Shown here: positions 1-7,325 of the stretch, in pieces
Numbering within the stretch: position 1 is the first letter of the stretch
How the letters are laid out: each line of letters opens with the position of its first letter
Assembly: GCA_002862965.1 (NCBI GenBank)
Contig: PKCW01000210.1
Span: 1 to 7,766 of the forward strand
Length of the DNA stretch: 7,766 bases
Source: Pseudomonadota bacterium
GTDB taxonomy: Bacteria; Pseudomonadota; Gammaproteobacteria; UBA5335
Direction of reading: 5' to 3'
Made by a program: the position numbers and the translations under genes
Notes under the pieces: model-generated
What the model saw: the letters and a program-made list of their open reading frames with translations, nothing else
Told to the model about the DNA's origin: nothing
Database searches by the model: none

Positions 1-1166
<1,166 letters not shown>

Positions 1167-1186
1167 CGGCCGTCGATTCCTGAGCA

Positions 1187-1220
1187 ATACGGGCGATGTT
1201 CGCATCGGCATCGCCCGTAT
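1187..1220. terminator. Hairpin between convergent purB and galU, possible bidirectional terminator
   Basis: A perfect 12-bp inverted repeat, ATACGGGCGATG (1187-1198) and CATCGCCCGTAT (1209-1220), with a 10-base loop, sits between the two convergent stop codons. Its symmetry lets it form in transcripts from either strand. Neither side has a clear T tract, so it may work poorly as a classical intrinsic terminator, or act as a 3'-end stabiliser after Rho-dependent termination. CATCG occurs twice (1203-1207 and 1209-1213), so CGATG at 1194-1198 can instead close a short stem on a TTCG tetraloop (1199-1202). Confidence 0.7.
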
Positions 1221-1226
1221 CAGGCT

Positions 1227-2147
1227 TCAGCCGACGGGATCCGGCAATCCGTTCTCCAGCATCCCGCGGAGATAGGCCGTGAAGTCCGCTCCGACATCCG
1301 GATGCCGGAGCGCGTATTCGACGTTGGCCTGCAGATAGCCGAGTTTGCTGCCGCAGTCGTAGCGCTTGCCATCGAACTGGTAGGCGAATACCTTTTCATA
1401 AGGCAGCAAGCCGGCAATGGCGTCGGTGAGCTGATACTCGCCGCCCGCCCCCCTCGGCACCTTGCGGATCAACTCGAAGATGCGCGGGGTGAGGACATAA
1501 CGTCCGACGACACCCAGATTGGACGGTGCCACTTCCGGTTTGGGTTTCTCGACCATCCCTTCGATTTCGGCAACCTTCCCGGGCTTCTTGCCGATCTGGA
1601 CGATGCCGTACTGATCGGTCTGGGCCGGAGGAACTTCCTCGACGGCCAGGATACTCGCGCCATATTCGGCATGCGTGTCACACATCTGCGACAGCACCGG
1701 TTTGCCATGACCGTCCAGCAGATCATCGGCCAACAGCACCGCAAAGGCTTCGTTGCCGATCACGGGTTGGGCACAGAGTACGGCGTGTCCCAAACCCAGG
1801 GCTTCGGATTGCCGGATATAAACGCAGGTCACACGTTCCGGCACGATGCCCCGGACGATGTCCAGCAACTTCTGCTTGCCGCGTGCCTCGAGCTCACGCT
1901 CGAGCTCATAGGCCTTGTCGAAATGGTCGGGGATCGCGCGCTTGTTTCGACCATTGACGAACACCAAAACTTCCACACCAGCCGCCACCGCTTCCTCGAC
2001 GGCGTACTGGATCAGCGGCTTGTCGACGACCGGCAGCATCTCCTTGGGGCTGGCCTTCGTCGCCGGCAGAAATCGTGTGCCCAACCCGGCTACCGGAAAA
2101 ACGGCTTTGCGAATACGGCGCACACTTCCTGACAGAGAAACATTCAT
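1227..2147 (-). CDS. galU: UTP--glucose-1-phosphate uridylyltransferase
   Basis: GalU makes UDP-glucose from UTP and glucose-1-phosphate, feeding LPS core, exopolysaccharide and galactose metabolism in the cytoplasm. The 306-residue product is full length for the family (E. coli 302). Residues 20-39 carry the nucleotide-binding signature [20 protein letters not shown], followed by [13 protein letters not shown]. Later come GLGHAVLCA, the [21 protein letters not shown] segment that contacts UTP and sugar phosphate, the [10 protein letters not shown] segment, and [20 protein letters not shown] near the C-terminus. The start at 2147 is favoured because GAGGTG lies 6 bases upstream; an ATG four bases further into the gene is out of frame. 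It is separated from the upstream comEA-like gene by a hairpin, so it is probably transcribed on its own. It converges on purB. The long plus-strand frame opposite (1302-2132) is a high-GC shadow. Confidence 0.97.
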   Translation of the reverse strand: MNVSLSGSVRRIRKAVFPVAGLGTRFLPATKASPKEMLPVVDKPLIQYAVEEAVAAGVEVLVFVNGRNKRAIPDHFDKAYELERELEARGKQKLLDIVRGIVPERVTCVYIRQSEALGLGHAVLCAQPVIGNEAFAVLLADDLLDGHGKPVLSQMCDTHAEYGASILAVEEVPPAQTDQYGIVQIGKKPGKVAEIEGMVEKPKPEVAPSNLGVVGRYVLTPRIFELIRKVPRGAGGEYQLTDAIAGLLPYEKVFAYQFDGKRYDCGSKLGYLQANVEYALRHPDVGADFTAYLRGMLENGLPDPVG

Positions 2148-2153
2148 TCAACA

Positions 2154-2159
2154 CACCTC
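2154..2159 (-). promoter_or_regulatory. Ribosome binding site of galU
   Basis: The minus strand reads GAGGTG followed by six bases and the ATG at 2147. This is the only good Shine-Dalgarno match nearby and settles the galU start over the out-of-frame ATG four bases downstream. Confidence 0.7.
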
Positions 2160-2179
2160 ACACTTGAATCGGCGCGTCG

Positions 2180-2208
2180 ATCATGCATCACCGATTCCGA
2201 GTCCACAA
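2180..2208 (-). promoter_or_regulatory. Weak candidate sigma-70 promoter for galU
   Basis: On the minus strand TTGTGG (2203-2208) and CATGAT (2180-2185) are separated by exactly 17 bases, upstream of galU and downstream of the comEA hairpin. The -35 matches consensus at 3 of 6 positions and the -10 at 4 of 6. Position and spacing are right, but the match is weak enough to arise by chance. Confidence 0.25.
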
Positions 2209-2246
2209 GCCGAAATCTCATGATGACCGGCTCGGGAGGCGGAAAT

Positions 2247-2266
2247 GAGGCCCCGTACGGGGCCTC
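2247..2266 (-). terminator. Terminator-like hairpin after the comEA-like gene
   Basis: GAGGCCCC (2247-2254) and GGGGCCTC (2259-2266) form a perfect 8-bp GC-rich stem with a GTAC loop, 10 bases past the stop codon of the comEA-like gene. On the minus strand the stem is followed by ATTTCC, a short, imperfect T run. It most likely ends the lapAB-comEA transcript and insulates galU. Confidence 0.7.
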
Positions 2267-2276
2267 GTGAAACGGG

Positions 2277-2579
2277 TCATTTCTTGGCCGGTGCAGCCTT
2301 CGCGCCCGCGTCCTGCAACAGGACATCCGCCTTGATCTTCTCCAGCGTGGCATCGCCGATGCCCGGTACCTGAGTCAGATCTTCCTTGGCCTTGAACGGT
2401 CCATGCTGAGTCCGATAGTCGACGATCGCCTTGGCCTTCGCGGGTCCGATGCCGGGCAAGGCGGCAGCAATCGCCTGGGCATCCGCCGTATTGACATTGA
2501 CCGGCTCGGCGTGGGCAGCGAACGCCAGCCACAGTCCCGCCGCGATCAGGGATTTCCCCCAGAATGCCTTGTTCATCAT
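2277..2579 (-). CDS. ComEA-family helix-hairpin-helix protein, secreted
   Basis: A 100-residue protein with an N-terminal signal peptide (charged MMNKAFWGK, a hydrophobic run, and a likely cleavage after AHA near residue 24). The mature part is a single ComEA-type (HhH)2 domain: VNVNTADA, the first hairpin LPGIGPAKAKAIVDYR, then GPFKAKEDL and the second hairpin VPGIGDATLEKI. It ends in an Ala/Lys-rich tail. In competent bacteria ComEA is the periplasmic DNA-binding protein that ratchets incoming DNA, but this short form is also common in gammaproteobacteria not known to be competent, so DNA uptake is only a possibility. Two adjacent in-frame ATGs (2579 and 2576) sit 6 and 9 bases from AGGAGG; either could be the start, a one-residue difference. 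It begins 46 bases after lapB with no terminator visible between, so it may be co-transcribed with lapAB. Confidence 0.9.
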   Translation of the reverse strand: MMNKAFWGKSLIAAGLWLAFAAHAEPVNVNTADAQAIAAALPGIGPAKAKAIVDYRTQHGPFKAKEDLTQVPGIGDATLEKIKADVLLQDAGAKAAPAKK

Positions 2580-2585
2580 GCGTCT

Positions 2586-2591
2586 CCTCCT
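2586..2591 (-). promoter_or_regulatory. Strong ribosome binding site of the comEA-like gene
   Basis: The minus strand carries a consensus AGGAGG, 6 bases before the first ATG and 9 before the second. It is the best Shine-Dalgarno match I saw in the window. Confidence 0.75.
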
Positions 2592-2625
2592 CTCTTCTCA
2601 GTCGTCGTTACATCGATAGGATGGG

Positions 2626-3852
2626 TCACTCCCGGTGATGTCCTGGAAATGGTGCCGAGCGGATCGCCGGGACCGATCCGCTCGGCACGCATGCCAGCGG
2701 CGCGATGGATCCCCACTGCTGGCATCCGGGGCATTGCCAGTGCAGCTTGCGTCCGGCGAAGCCACAGTGACCGCATCGATACAGCGGCCCCTGTGCGACG
2801 ATGTCGCCCATCGTCTTGCCGAACAAGGCGAGATCCGCACCAGGTACTTCACCACCGTGCTCAAGCATTCCCTGCAGCCAGTCGTGCAAGCCGTGGATCG
2901 TGGGAGAGCCTGCGGCATACAGTCTCAAGGCATCGGCCGGATCCTCATCCATCTTGAGCCTGAGTCGGATGACATCGAGAATCTGCATTTCATCCTGCGA
3001 GCCGTCACGGCGCCCGAGGCGCTCGATGAAGCCCTGGCGACCCGCAAGGTCTCCCAGCCGGCCGTAAAGCTCAAGGATGGCGTCGATGACCAGCGGCAAA
3101 AAACGCGCATCCTGATCCAGGACACGCAACGCGCTTCGCAAGGCCTGCCGATGATCGCCATCGGCTGCCGCCAGTCTCGCCTCCAGCAGGCTGGCGCGCA
3201 CGCAGGCGGGATCGGCGCGAAAGGCCGCGTTGAGAAACATCCGGACGTCGGATGCATGGCCCTGCTGCAACGCCTGGTCGGCGAGTTCGCAGTTGTATTG
3301 CGCCGAGCGAACGGCAATCGATGGCGACTGGGATCGTCCGCCGATCAGAGACGCGGTTGCAAGCGCGCTGCGCCAGTCCTTTTCCCGCTCATGGATTTGC
3401 AGCAGCAATTCAAGCACGGGATGCATCCCGGAGACCCGGGTCTTGAGATCGGACAGGATCGCTTCGGCCCGATCGAACACCCCCAGCTTGAGATAATCCT
3501 GGGCAAGTTCAAAAAGCGCCTGTTCCCGTTGCGGGGCAGACAGGCTCGGCCGTGCAATGAGATTCTGGTGAATGCGGATGGCACGGTCGACTTCGCCCCG
3601 CCGGCGAAACAAGGCGCCCAGCGCCAGATGGGTTTCAAAGGTATCGTTGTCGACCGACGCGAGGTGGAGAAACACCTCGATCGCCTTGTCCGGCTGCTCG
3701 CTCAGGAGATAGTTCATCCCGCGCAAATAGTCTTTGGCGAAACTTTCCGACGGACCTTGCGGCGGGTCACGATGGGCGCGCTTGCCGACTGACCAGCCGG
3801 ACCATGCAGCGAGAGGCAAGAGAAGAAAAAAGAGACCCAGCTCAAAGAGCAT
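2626..3852 (-). CDS. lapB: Lipopolysaccharide assembly protein B (YciM), TPR and rubredoxin-type metal-binding protein
   Basis: LapB is an inner-membrane protein that presents LpxC to the FtsH protease and so limits LPS synthesis; it also links synthesis with LPS transport. The 408-residue product (E. coli 389) begins with a membrane anchor at about residues 3-22 (ELGLFFLLLPLAAW). Next come FAKDYLRGMNYLLSEQPDKA, the first TPR unit, and the highly conserved GALFRRRGEVDRAIRIHQNL. Further degenerate TPR repeats fill the middle. The C-terminal rubredoxin-like knuckle has all four cysteines, C360-x2-C363 and C374-x2-C377 (YRCGHCGF, WQCPGC), followed by QQWGSIAP. The tail after the last metal-binding cysteine is 31 residues, longer than in E. 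coli and with an extra Cys. The start overlaps the end of lapA by 11 bases and no strong Shine-Dalgarno is seen, suggesting translational coupling. Identification is firm. Confidence 0.96.
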   Translation of the reverse strand: MLFELGLFFLLLPLAAWSGWSVGKRAHRDPPQGPSESFAKDYLRGMNYLLSEQPDKAIEVFLHLASVDNDTFETHLALGALFRRRGEVDRAIRIHQNLIARPSLSAPQREQALFELAQDYLKLGVFDRAEAILSDLKTRVSGMHPVLELLLQIHEREKDWRSALATASLIGGRSQSPSIAVRSAQYNCELADQALQQGHASDVRMFLNAAFRADPACVRASLLEARLAAADGDHRQALRSALRVLDQDARFLPLVIDAILELYGRLGDLAGRQGFIERLGRRDGSQDEMQILDVIRLRLKMDEDPADALRLYAAGSPTIHGLHDWLQGMLEHGGEVPGADLALFGKTMGDIVAQGPLYRCGHCGFAGRKLHWQCPGCQQWGSIAPLACVPSGSVPAIRSAPFPGHHRE

Positions 3853-4132
3853 TTTTCAACGGGATCTCGCGCAGATTGGCGATTTCCTGTTCAGCGAGCC
3901 GGTAGCGTTTGGCAATCCTTCGCAAGCGCATCCGTTGACGCGCCCAAGGAACCGCCATGGTGACGACACCGAATACCCATCCCGCACACAGCATACCGAC
4001 GACCAGCATGGCCAAAGGCAGGGTAACCGCGCCGCCGGGATAAACGAGTTGAACGGGTGCTGCGTTGTGCCATGCCAGGACGGCGAACACGGCAATGAGA
4101 ATGAGGGAAGCAATCAAGGCCACCAGGCGCAT
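3842..4132 (-). CDS. lapA: Lipopolysaccharide assembly protein A (YciS, DUF1049)
   Basis: A 96-residue inner-membrane protein of the LapA/DUF1049 family (E. coli 102), partner of LapB in controlling LpxC turnover and LPS assembly. Two transmembrane segments are visible: about residues 3-20 (VALIASLILIAVFAVLAW) and about 37-60 (LPLAMLVVGMLCAGWVFGVV). Between them is the family's short loop HNAAPVQLVYPGG, a variant of the usual N-x2-P-V-x-L pattern. The cytoplasmic tail is basic and probably coiled (RQRMRLRRIAKRYRLAEQEIANLRE). AAGGGG lies 8 bases before the ATG at 4132, which fixes the start. The stop overlaps the lapB start. It follows ihfB by 99 bases. Confidence 0.93.
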   Translation of the reverse strand: MRLVALIASLILIAVFAVLAWHNAAPVQLVYPGGAVTLPLAMLVVGMLCAGWVFGVVTMAVPWARQRMRLRRIAKRYRLAEQEIANLREIPLKNAL

Positions 4133-4211
4133 TGCATCAACCCCTTGCTGTCCTTCAGTGGTGGGAGACGATCGGCAGTCGCGATTCGGATCCCCGGTGT
4201 CGGCGCCGCCC

Positions 4212-4226
4212 CGGCATCGAATGCCG
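4212..4226 (-). other. Short hairpin after ihfB
   Basis: CGGCAT (4212-4217) and ATGCCG (4221-4226) form a perfect 6-bp stem with a 3-base loop, starting 5 bases after the ihfB stop. No T run follows on the minus strand, so it is at best a weak terminator or a 3'-end stabiliser. The remaining bases up to lapA (4133-4211) show nothing else I can name. Confidence 0.35.
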
Positions 4227-4231
4227 CGTTT

Positions 4232-4516
4232 CTATCCTTCCGGAGTGTTGACGCGTTCCCGCAATTCCTTGCCGGGCTTGAAGTGGGGCACGAACTTTTC
4301 CTGCAGCGTGACCGACGCGCCGGTCTTGGGATTCCGACCGACCCGCGGTGGTCGATGGTGCAGGGAAAAGCTGCCGAATCCGCGAATCTCGATGCGGTCT
4401 CCTTCGGCCAGCGAAGCGCCCATCATGTCCAGAATGGCCTTGACCGCCAACTCCACGTCGGCCAGCGGCAGTGCCGAATGCTTTGCCATATGTTCGATCA
4501 GATCCGATTTGGTCAT
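4232..4516 (-). CDS. ihfB: Integration host factor subunit beta
   Basis: IhfB pairs with IhfA to form IHF, a nucleoid protein that bends specific DNA sites by about 160 degrees in recombination, replication and transcription. The product is 94 residues, as expected. Residues 1-8 are MTKSDLIE, then the helical dimer region ([27 protein letters not shown]). The DNA-intercalating beta arm is [14 protein letters not shown], with the conserved Pro inside RNPKTG (residues 61-66). The end is [15 protein letters not shown]. Several H-NS/HU-family paralogues look alike, but the [18 protein letters not shown] stretch is typical of IHF beta. The frame stays open upstream to 4705, but MTKSDLIE is the family N-terminus and GAAGG lies 4 bases before the ATG at 4516, so the longer start is rejected. 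Confidence 0.95.
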   Translation of the reverse strand: MTKSDLIEHMAKHSALPLADVELAVKAILDMMGASLAEGDRIEIRGFGSFSLHHRPPRVGRNPKTGASVTLQEKFVPHFKPGKELRERVNTPEG

Positions 4517-4562
4517 GGCACCTTCGAGTCCATTTTTTTGGGAGCAGCCGGGTCGAAACGAG

Positions 4563-4598
4563 CCCGGGATCGCCGACTCATCGATCGGCGATCCCGGG
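4563..4598. terminator. 14-bp perfect inverted repeat between rpsA and ihfB
   Basis: CCCGGGATCGCCGA (4563-4576) and TCGGCGATCCCGGG (4585-4598) are perfectly complementary around an 8-base loop, 21 bases after the rpsA stop. On the minus strand the stem is followed by CTCGTTTCG, a poor T tract. It most likely terminates or attenuates the rpsA transcript ahead of ihfB, or protects its 3' end. A run of seven A follows on the minus strand (within 4533-4541), just before the ihfB ribosome binding site. Confidence 0.65.
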
Positions 4599-4619
4599 AT
4601 GACACCCGAAAATGGAGTG

Positions 4620-6305
4620 TCAGTTCTCGTCCTTCTGGGCCGAGATCTGCTGCCGCAGCAAATCGCCCAAGGTCGCGGATCCGGCCGGTTGAGACGTGCG
4701 GCCATAGTCCTCCATGGCTTCCTTCTCCTCGGAGGTCTCCTTCGCCTTGACCGACAGGGTCAACGCCCGATTCTTCCGGTCGACGTTGACGATCTTGGCT
4801 TCCACCGTGTCGTCGACACGCAGGACGGTGCGCGCATCTTCCACACGTTCCCGGCCAAGTTCGGAGGCCCAAAGCTGCGCCTCGATGCCTTCGGCCAATT
4901 CCACCACCGCCGACTTCTGATCGACGGCCGTGACCCGCCCGGTGACGATGCTGCCCTTGGGATGCATGGCGAGATAGGCGGCGAAAGGATCCTGCTCGAG
5001 CTGCTTGATCCCCAGCGAAATCCGCTCACGCTCGGGATCGACCTGCAGCACGACCGCCTCGATCTCGTCCCCTTTCTTGTAGCGCTGCACGATGTCGTCG
5101 CTGGTTTCTGCCCAGGTGATGTCGGACAGATGCACCAGGCCATCGATACCGCCGTCCAGCCCGACGAAGACGCCGAAGTCGGTGATCGACTTGATGGTCC
5201 CGGAAATCCGGTCGCCCTTGTTGTGCGTCTCGGCGAATTCCTTCCAGGGGTTGGCCTGGCATTGCTTCATGCCCAGCGAGATGCGGCGCCGCTGCTCGTC
5301 GATGTCGAGCACCATGACCTCGACCTCGTCCCCCACCGAAACCATCTTGTTGGGATTGACGTTCTTGTTGGTCCAGTCCATTTCGGAGACGTGAACCAGA
5401 CCTTCCACGCCTTCCTCGATCTCCACGAAGCAGCCGTAATCCGCGATATTGGTCACCTTTCCGAACAGGCGGGTGCTGGAGGGATAGCGGCGGGCGATCA
5501 TCTCCCACGGATCGGCCCCGAGCTGTTTCAGGCCAAGGGAAACGCGGCGCCGTTCACGGTCGAACTTGAGCACCTTGACCTCGAGTTCGTCACCGACCGT
5601 GACGACTTCGGACGGATGCTTCACGCGCTTCCAGGCCATGTCGGTGATGTGCAGCAGGCCGTCGATGCCGCCGAGATCGATGAACGCGCCGTAGTCGGTC
5701 AGGTTCTTGACCACGCCGCGGGTCACGCTGCCTTCCTGCAGGTTGTCCAGCAGGGCTTCACGCTCGGCGCTGTATTCCTGTTCCACCACCGCGCGGCGGG
5801 AAACCACCACGTTGTTGCGGCGGCGGTCGAGCTTGATGACCTTGAATTCGAGCTCCTTGCCTTCGAGATAGGCCGTGTCGCGCACCGGGCGCACATCGAC
5901 CAGGGAGCCCGGCAGGAAGGCGCGCACCTCGTCGATATCAACCGTATAGCCGCCCTTGACCTTGCCGGTCATGATGCCCTTGATGATCTCGCCCTGTTCG
6001 AACGCCTTTTCCAGCACGGTCCAGGACTTGGCACGCTTGGCCTTCTCACGGGAGAGTTGCGTTGCGCCAGAGCCGTCTTCCACCGCATCGAGCGCGACTT
6101 CGACGTCATCGCCAACGGCAACTTCCAGTTCGCCCTTCTCGTTGTAGAACTGGCGGATGTCGATCACGCCTTCGGACTTGAATCCGGCGTTGACGATCAC
6201 GCTGTCGCCACGGATCCCGACCACGCGGCCGATGATGATGGCCCCGGGCTGCATGGTTTGGCCACGCAGGCTTTCTTCGAACAGTTCGGCAAAACTTTCA
6301 GACAT
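4620..6305 (-). CDS. rpsA: 30S ribosomal protein S1
   Basis: S1 binds mRNA on the 30S subunit and helps unfold and dock leaders, above all those with weak Shine-Dalgarno sequences. The 561-residue product (E. coli 557) has six S1/OB-fold repeats starting near residues 21, 105, 192, 277, 364 and 451. The first two are the divergent ribosome-binding repeats ([21 protein letters not shown], then [20 protein letters not shown]). Repeats 3-5 are canonical, for example [25 protein letters not shown] and [24 protein letters not shown]. Repeat 6 is again more divergent. The start [13 protein letters not shown] is the usual N-terminus. Upstream, only GAGAG seven bases before the ATG resembles a Shine-Dalgarno, in keeping with the autoregulated rpsA of E. 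coli. It lies 119 bases after cmk, the usual neighbour. A frame of 838 codons on the opposite strand is a shadow. Confidence 0.98.
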   Translation of the reverse strand: MSESFAELFEESLRGQTMQPGAIIIGRVVGIRGDSVIVNAGFKSEGVIDIRQFYNEKGELEVAVGDDVEVALDAVEDGSGATQLSREKAKRAKSWTVLEKAFEQGEIIKGIMTGKVKGGYTVDIDEVRAFLPGSLVDVRPVRDTAYLEGKELEFKVIKLDRRRNNVVVSRRAVVEQEYSAEREALLDNLQEGSVTRGVVKNLTDYGAFIDLGGIDGLLHITDMAWKRVKHPSEVVTVGDELEVKVLKFDRERRRVSLGLKQLGADPWEMIARRYPSSTRLFGKVTNIADYGCFVEIEEGVEGLVHVSEMDWTNKNVNPNKMVSVGDEVEVMVLDIDEQRRRISLGMKQCQANPWKEFAETHNKGDRISGTIKSITDFGVFVGLDGGIDGLVHLSDITWAETSDDIVQRYKKGDEIEAVVLQVDPERERISLGIKQLEQDPFAAYLAMHPKGSIVTGRVTAVDQKSAVVELAEGIEAQLWASELGRERVEDARTVLRVDDTVEAKIVNVDRKNRALTLSVKAKETSEEKEAMEDYGRTSQPAGSATLGDLLRQQISAQKDEN

Positions 6306-6316
6306 TTAAGCTCTCT

Positions 6317-6393
6317 ACCGGAACGGCCTGGCGGCCGGTTGAGGTCCCGGAAAGGCCCGGAACCGGTTGGTTTTCAGCAAGGCTCTGCCTCGC
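6317..6393 (-). promoter_or_regulatory. rpsA leader with three consecutive hairpins, probable autoregulatory translation initiation region
   Basis: Read on the minus strand, three stems follow one another. Stem I pairs 6387-6393 with 6377-6383 (7 bp including one G-U, AGA loop). Stem II pairs 6357-6364 with 6343-6350 (8 bp including one G-U, 6-base loop). Stem III pairs 6333-6337 with 6324-6328 (5 bp, 4-base loop); an alternative pairs 6335-6339 with 6317-6321. Stems I and II are separated by an A-rich stretch containing GAAAACCAA. The rpsA ATG at 6305 has no good Shine-Dalgarno. In E. coli the rpsA leader folds into three hairpins, lacks a Shine-Dalgarno and is repressed by free S1; applying that here is inference from architecture. 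No T run follows any stem, so a cmk terminator is unlikely. Confidence 0.5.
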
Positions 6394-6424
6394 CACCTGA
6401 TCCAATTTCAAGGAAAGAAGCCGT

Positions 6425-7114
6425 TCAAAAGAGACCGCGGCGTCCCGCCAACTCGACAATGAACGCACACAACTCGCTCGGCGCCTGTCCGGTGGAATCG
6501 ACGGTCAACGCATCGGCATCAGCCACCAACGGTGACACGGCTCGCTCGCGGTCTTGTCGATCCCGGGCTTCGATCTCTTGAATCAAGTCCGGGATGCTAG
6601 CACTGATGCCGTGCTCCATCAACTGTTTATGGCGCCGCCGGGCGCGCTCATCGGCCGATGCCGTGAGAAAAATCTTGAGCGGCGCATCCGGAAAGACCAC
6701 CGTCCCCATATCCCTGCCGTCGGCAACCAGGCCCGGGAAGCGACGCTCGGCCCGCTGCCGCGCCAGCAGCGCGGCGCGGACCTCGGGGTGCCGCGCCACC
6801 CGGGAGGCGGCGGCGCCGGTCGTCTCTGCGCGCACCTCGGCGGTGACATCGCGGCCATCGAGCAGGATCCGCTCCCGGCCCCGGGCATCCCAGCCGAAGG
6901 CACAATCCAGTCCGTGCGCAAGACCGGCCAAGGCATCGGGTCGATCGAGATCGAGGCGCCGCTTCCCACCCGCCACGGCGACCAGTCGATACAGCGCGCC
7001 GCTATCGAGAAAATGCCAGCCCAGGCGCTGGGCCAGCATCCGGCCCACCGTTCCCTTTCCCGCGCCACTGGGACCATCGAGGCAGATGACGGGGGCCAAG
7101 GTCGCGTCATGCAT
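6425..7114 (-). CDS. cmk: Cytidylate kinase
   Basis: Cmk phosphorylates CMP and dCMP with ATP, supplying CDP for RNA, DNA and phospholipid synthesis. The product is 229 residues (E. coli 227). The P-loop GPSGAGKGT is at residues 14-22, followed by the family motif LDSGALYR. The middle holds the monophosphate-binding insert ([12 protein letters not shown], then [18 protein letters not shown]). Next are [19 protein letters not shown] and the Arg-rich lid [14 protein letters not shown]. The end has [18 protein letters not shown] and LTVDSTG. The frame is open upstream to 7450, but [17 protein letters not shown] is the normal N-terminus, so the ATG at 7114 is chosen. That ATG overlaps the stop of the upstream chimeric frame (shared bases 7107-7114), and I see no strong Shine-Dalgarno, so translation is probably coupled. 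Confidence 0.96.
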   Translation of the reverse strand: MHDATLAPVICLDGPSGAGKGTVGRMLAQRLGWHFLDSGALYRLVAVAGGKRRLDLDRPDALAGLAHGLDCAFGWDARGRERILLDGRDVTAEVRAETTGAAASRVARHPEVRAALLARQRAERRFPGLVADGRDMGTVVFPDAPLKIFLTASADERARRRHKQLMEHGISASIPDLIQEIEARDRQDRERAVSPLVADADALTVDSTGQAPSELCAFIVELAGRRGLF

Positions 7115-7325
7115 CGCCAGCGACCCGTTCGAGTGCGAGGCCGGCGGCCGATGCCAGCGCAGCAAAACCCGGGAAAGAGGTCTCGACATTGGCACAGTCG
7201 CGGATGCGGATGGTTCCCTGGGCGCGCAACGCCGCCATGGCGAAGGACATCGCCACGCGGTGATCGCCGTGACTGTCCACGCAACCGCCCTGGATTGGGC
7301 CGCCGCGGATGCGCAGGCCGTCCGG
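7107..7325 (-). pseudogene. aroA: C-terminal remnant of 3-phosphoshikimate 1-carboxyvinyltransferase (EPSP synthase)
   Basis: The last 72 codons of the chimeric frame match the C-terminus of EPSP synthase, which joins phosphoenolpyruvate to shikimate-3-phosphate in aromatic amino acid synthesis. Landmarks are PDGLRIRGG, then [18 protein letters not shown], whose DHR contains the arginine that contacts PEP, then [16 protein letters not shown]. The usual enzyme is about 430 residues, so over 80% is missing, including the shikimate-phosphate site. aroA directly before cmk is the common gammaproteobacterial order, so this part is in its native place and the Rieske sequence is the newcomer or the foreign side of a bad join. 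The boundary is blurred over about 15 bases (7314-7328), because PDGL could belong to either parent. Confidence 0.75.

Noticed and set aside
1302..2132. A 276-codon plus-strand frame opposite galU
   Set aside because: It is a shadow frame entirely inside the well-supported galU, with no motif and no translation signal.
2635..3792. A 385-codon plus-strand frame opposite lapB
   Set aside because: It is antisense to lapB, whose TPR and rubredoxin motifs are clear; the opposite frame has no family resemblance.
4133..4231. A promoter for lapA in the ihfB-lapA gap
   Set aside because: I looked for -35/-10 pairs on the minus strand and saw none that stood out; only the short hairpin and the lapA ribosome binding site are supportable.
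4232..4705. A longer ihfB with an extra 63 N-terminal residues
   Set aside because: The extension would run through the rpsA terminator hairpin and into rpsA. MTKSDLIE at 4516 is the normal IHF beta N-terminus and has its own ribosome binding site.
6377..6393. The first leader hairpin read as a cmk terminator
   Set aside because: On the minus strand the stem is followed by TGAAAACC with no T run. It fits better as part of the rpsA leader.
4065..6581. An open frame of 838 codons on the plus strand, opposite rpsA and its flanks
   Set aside because: It lies antisense to rpsA, its leader and ihfB, and shows no recognisable domain. Its composition (long runs of H, D, L, V) is what the complement of S1 codons gives in high-GC DNA.
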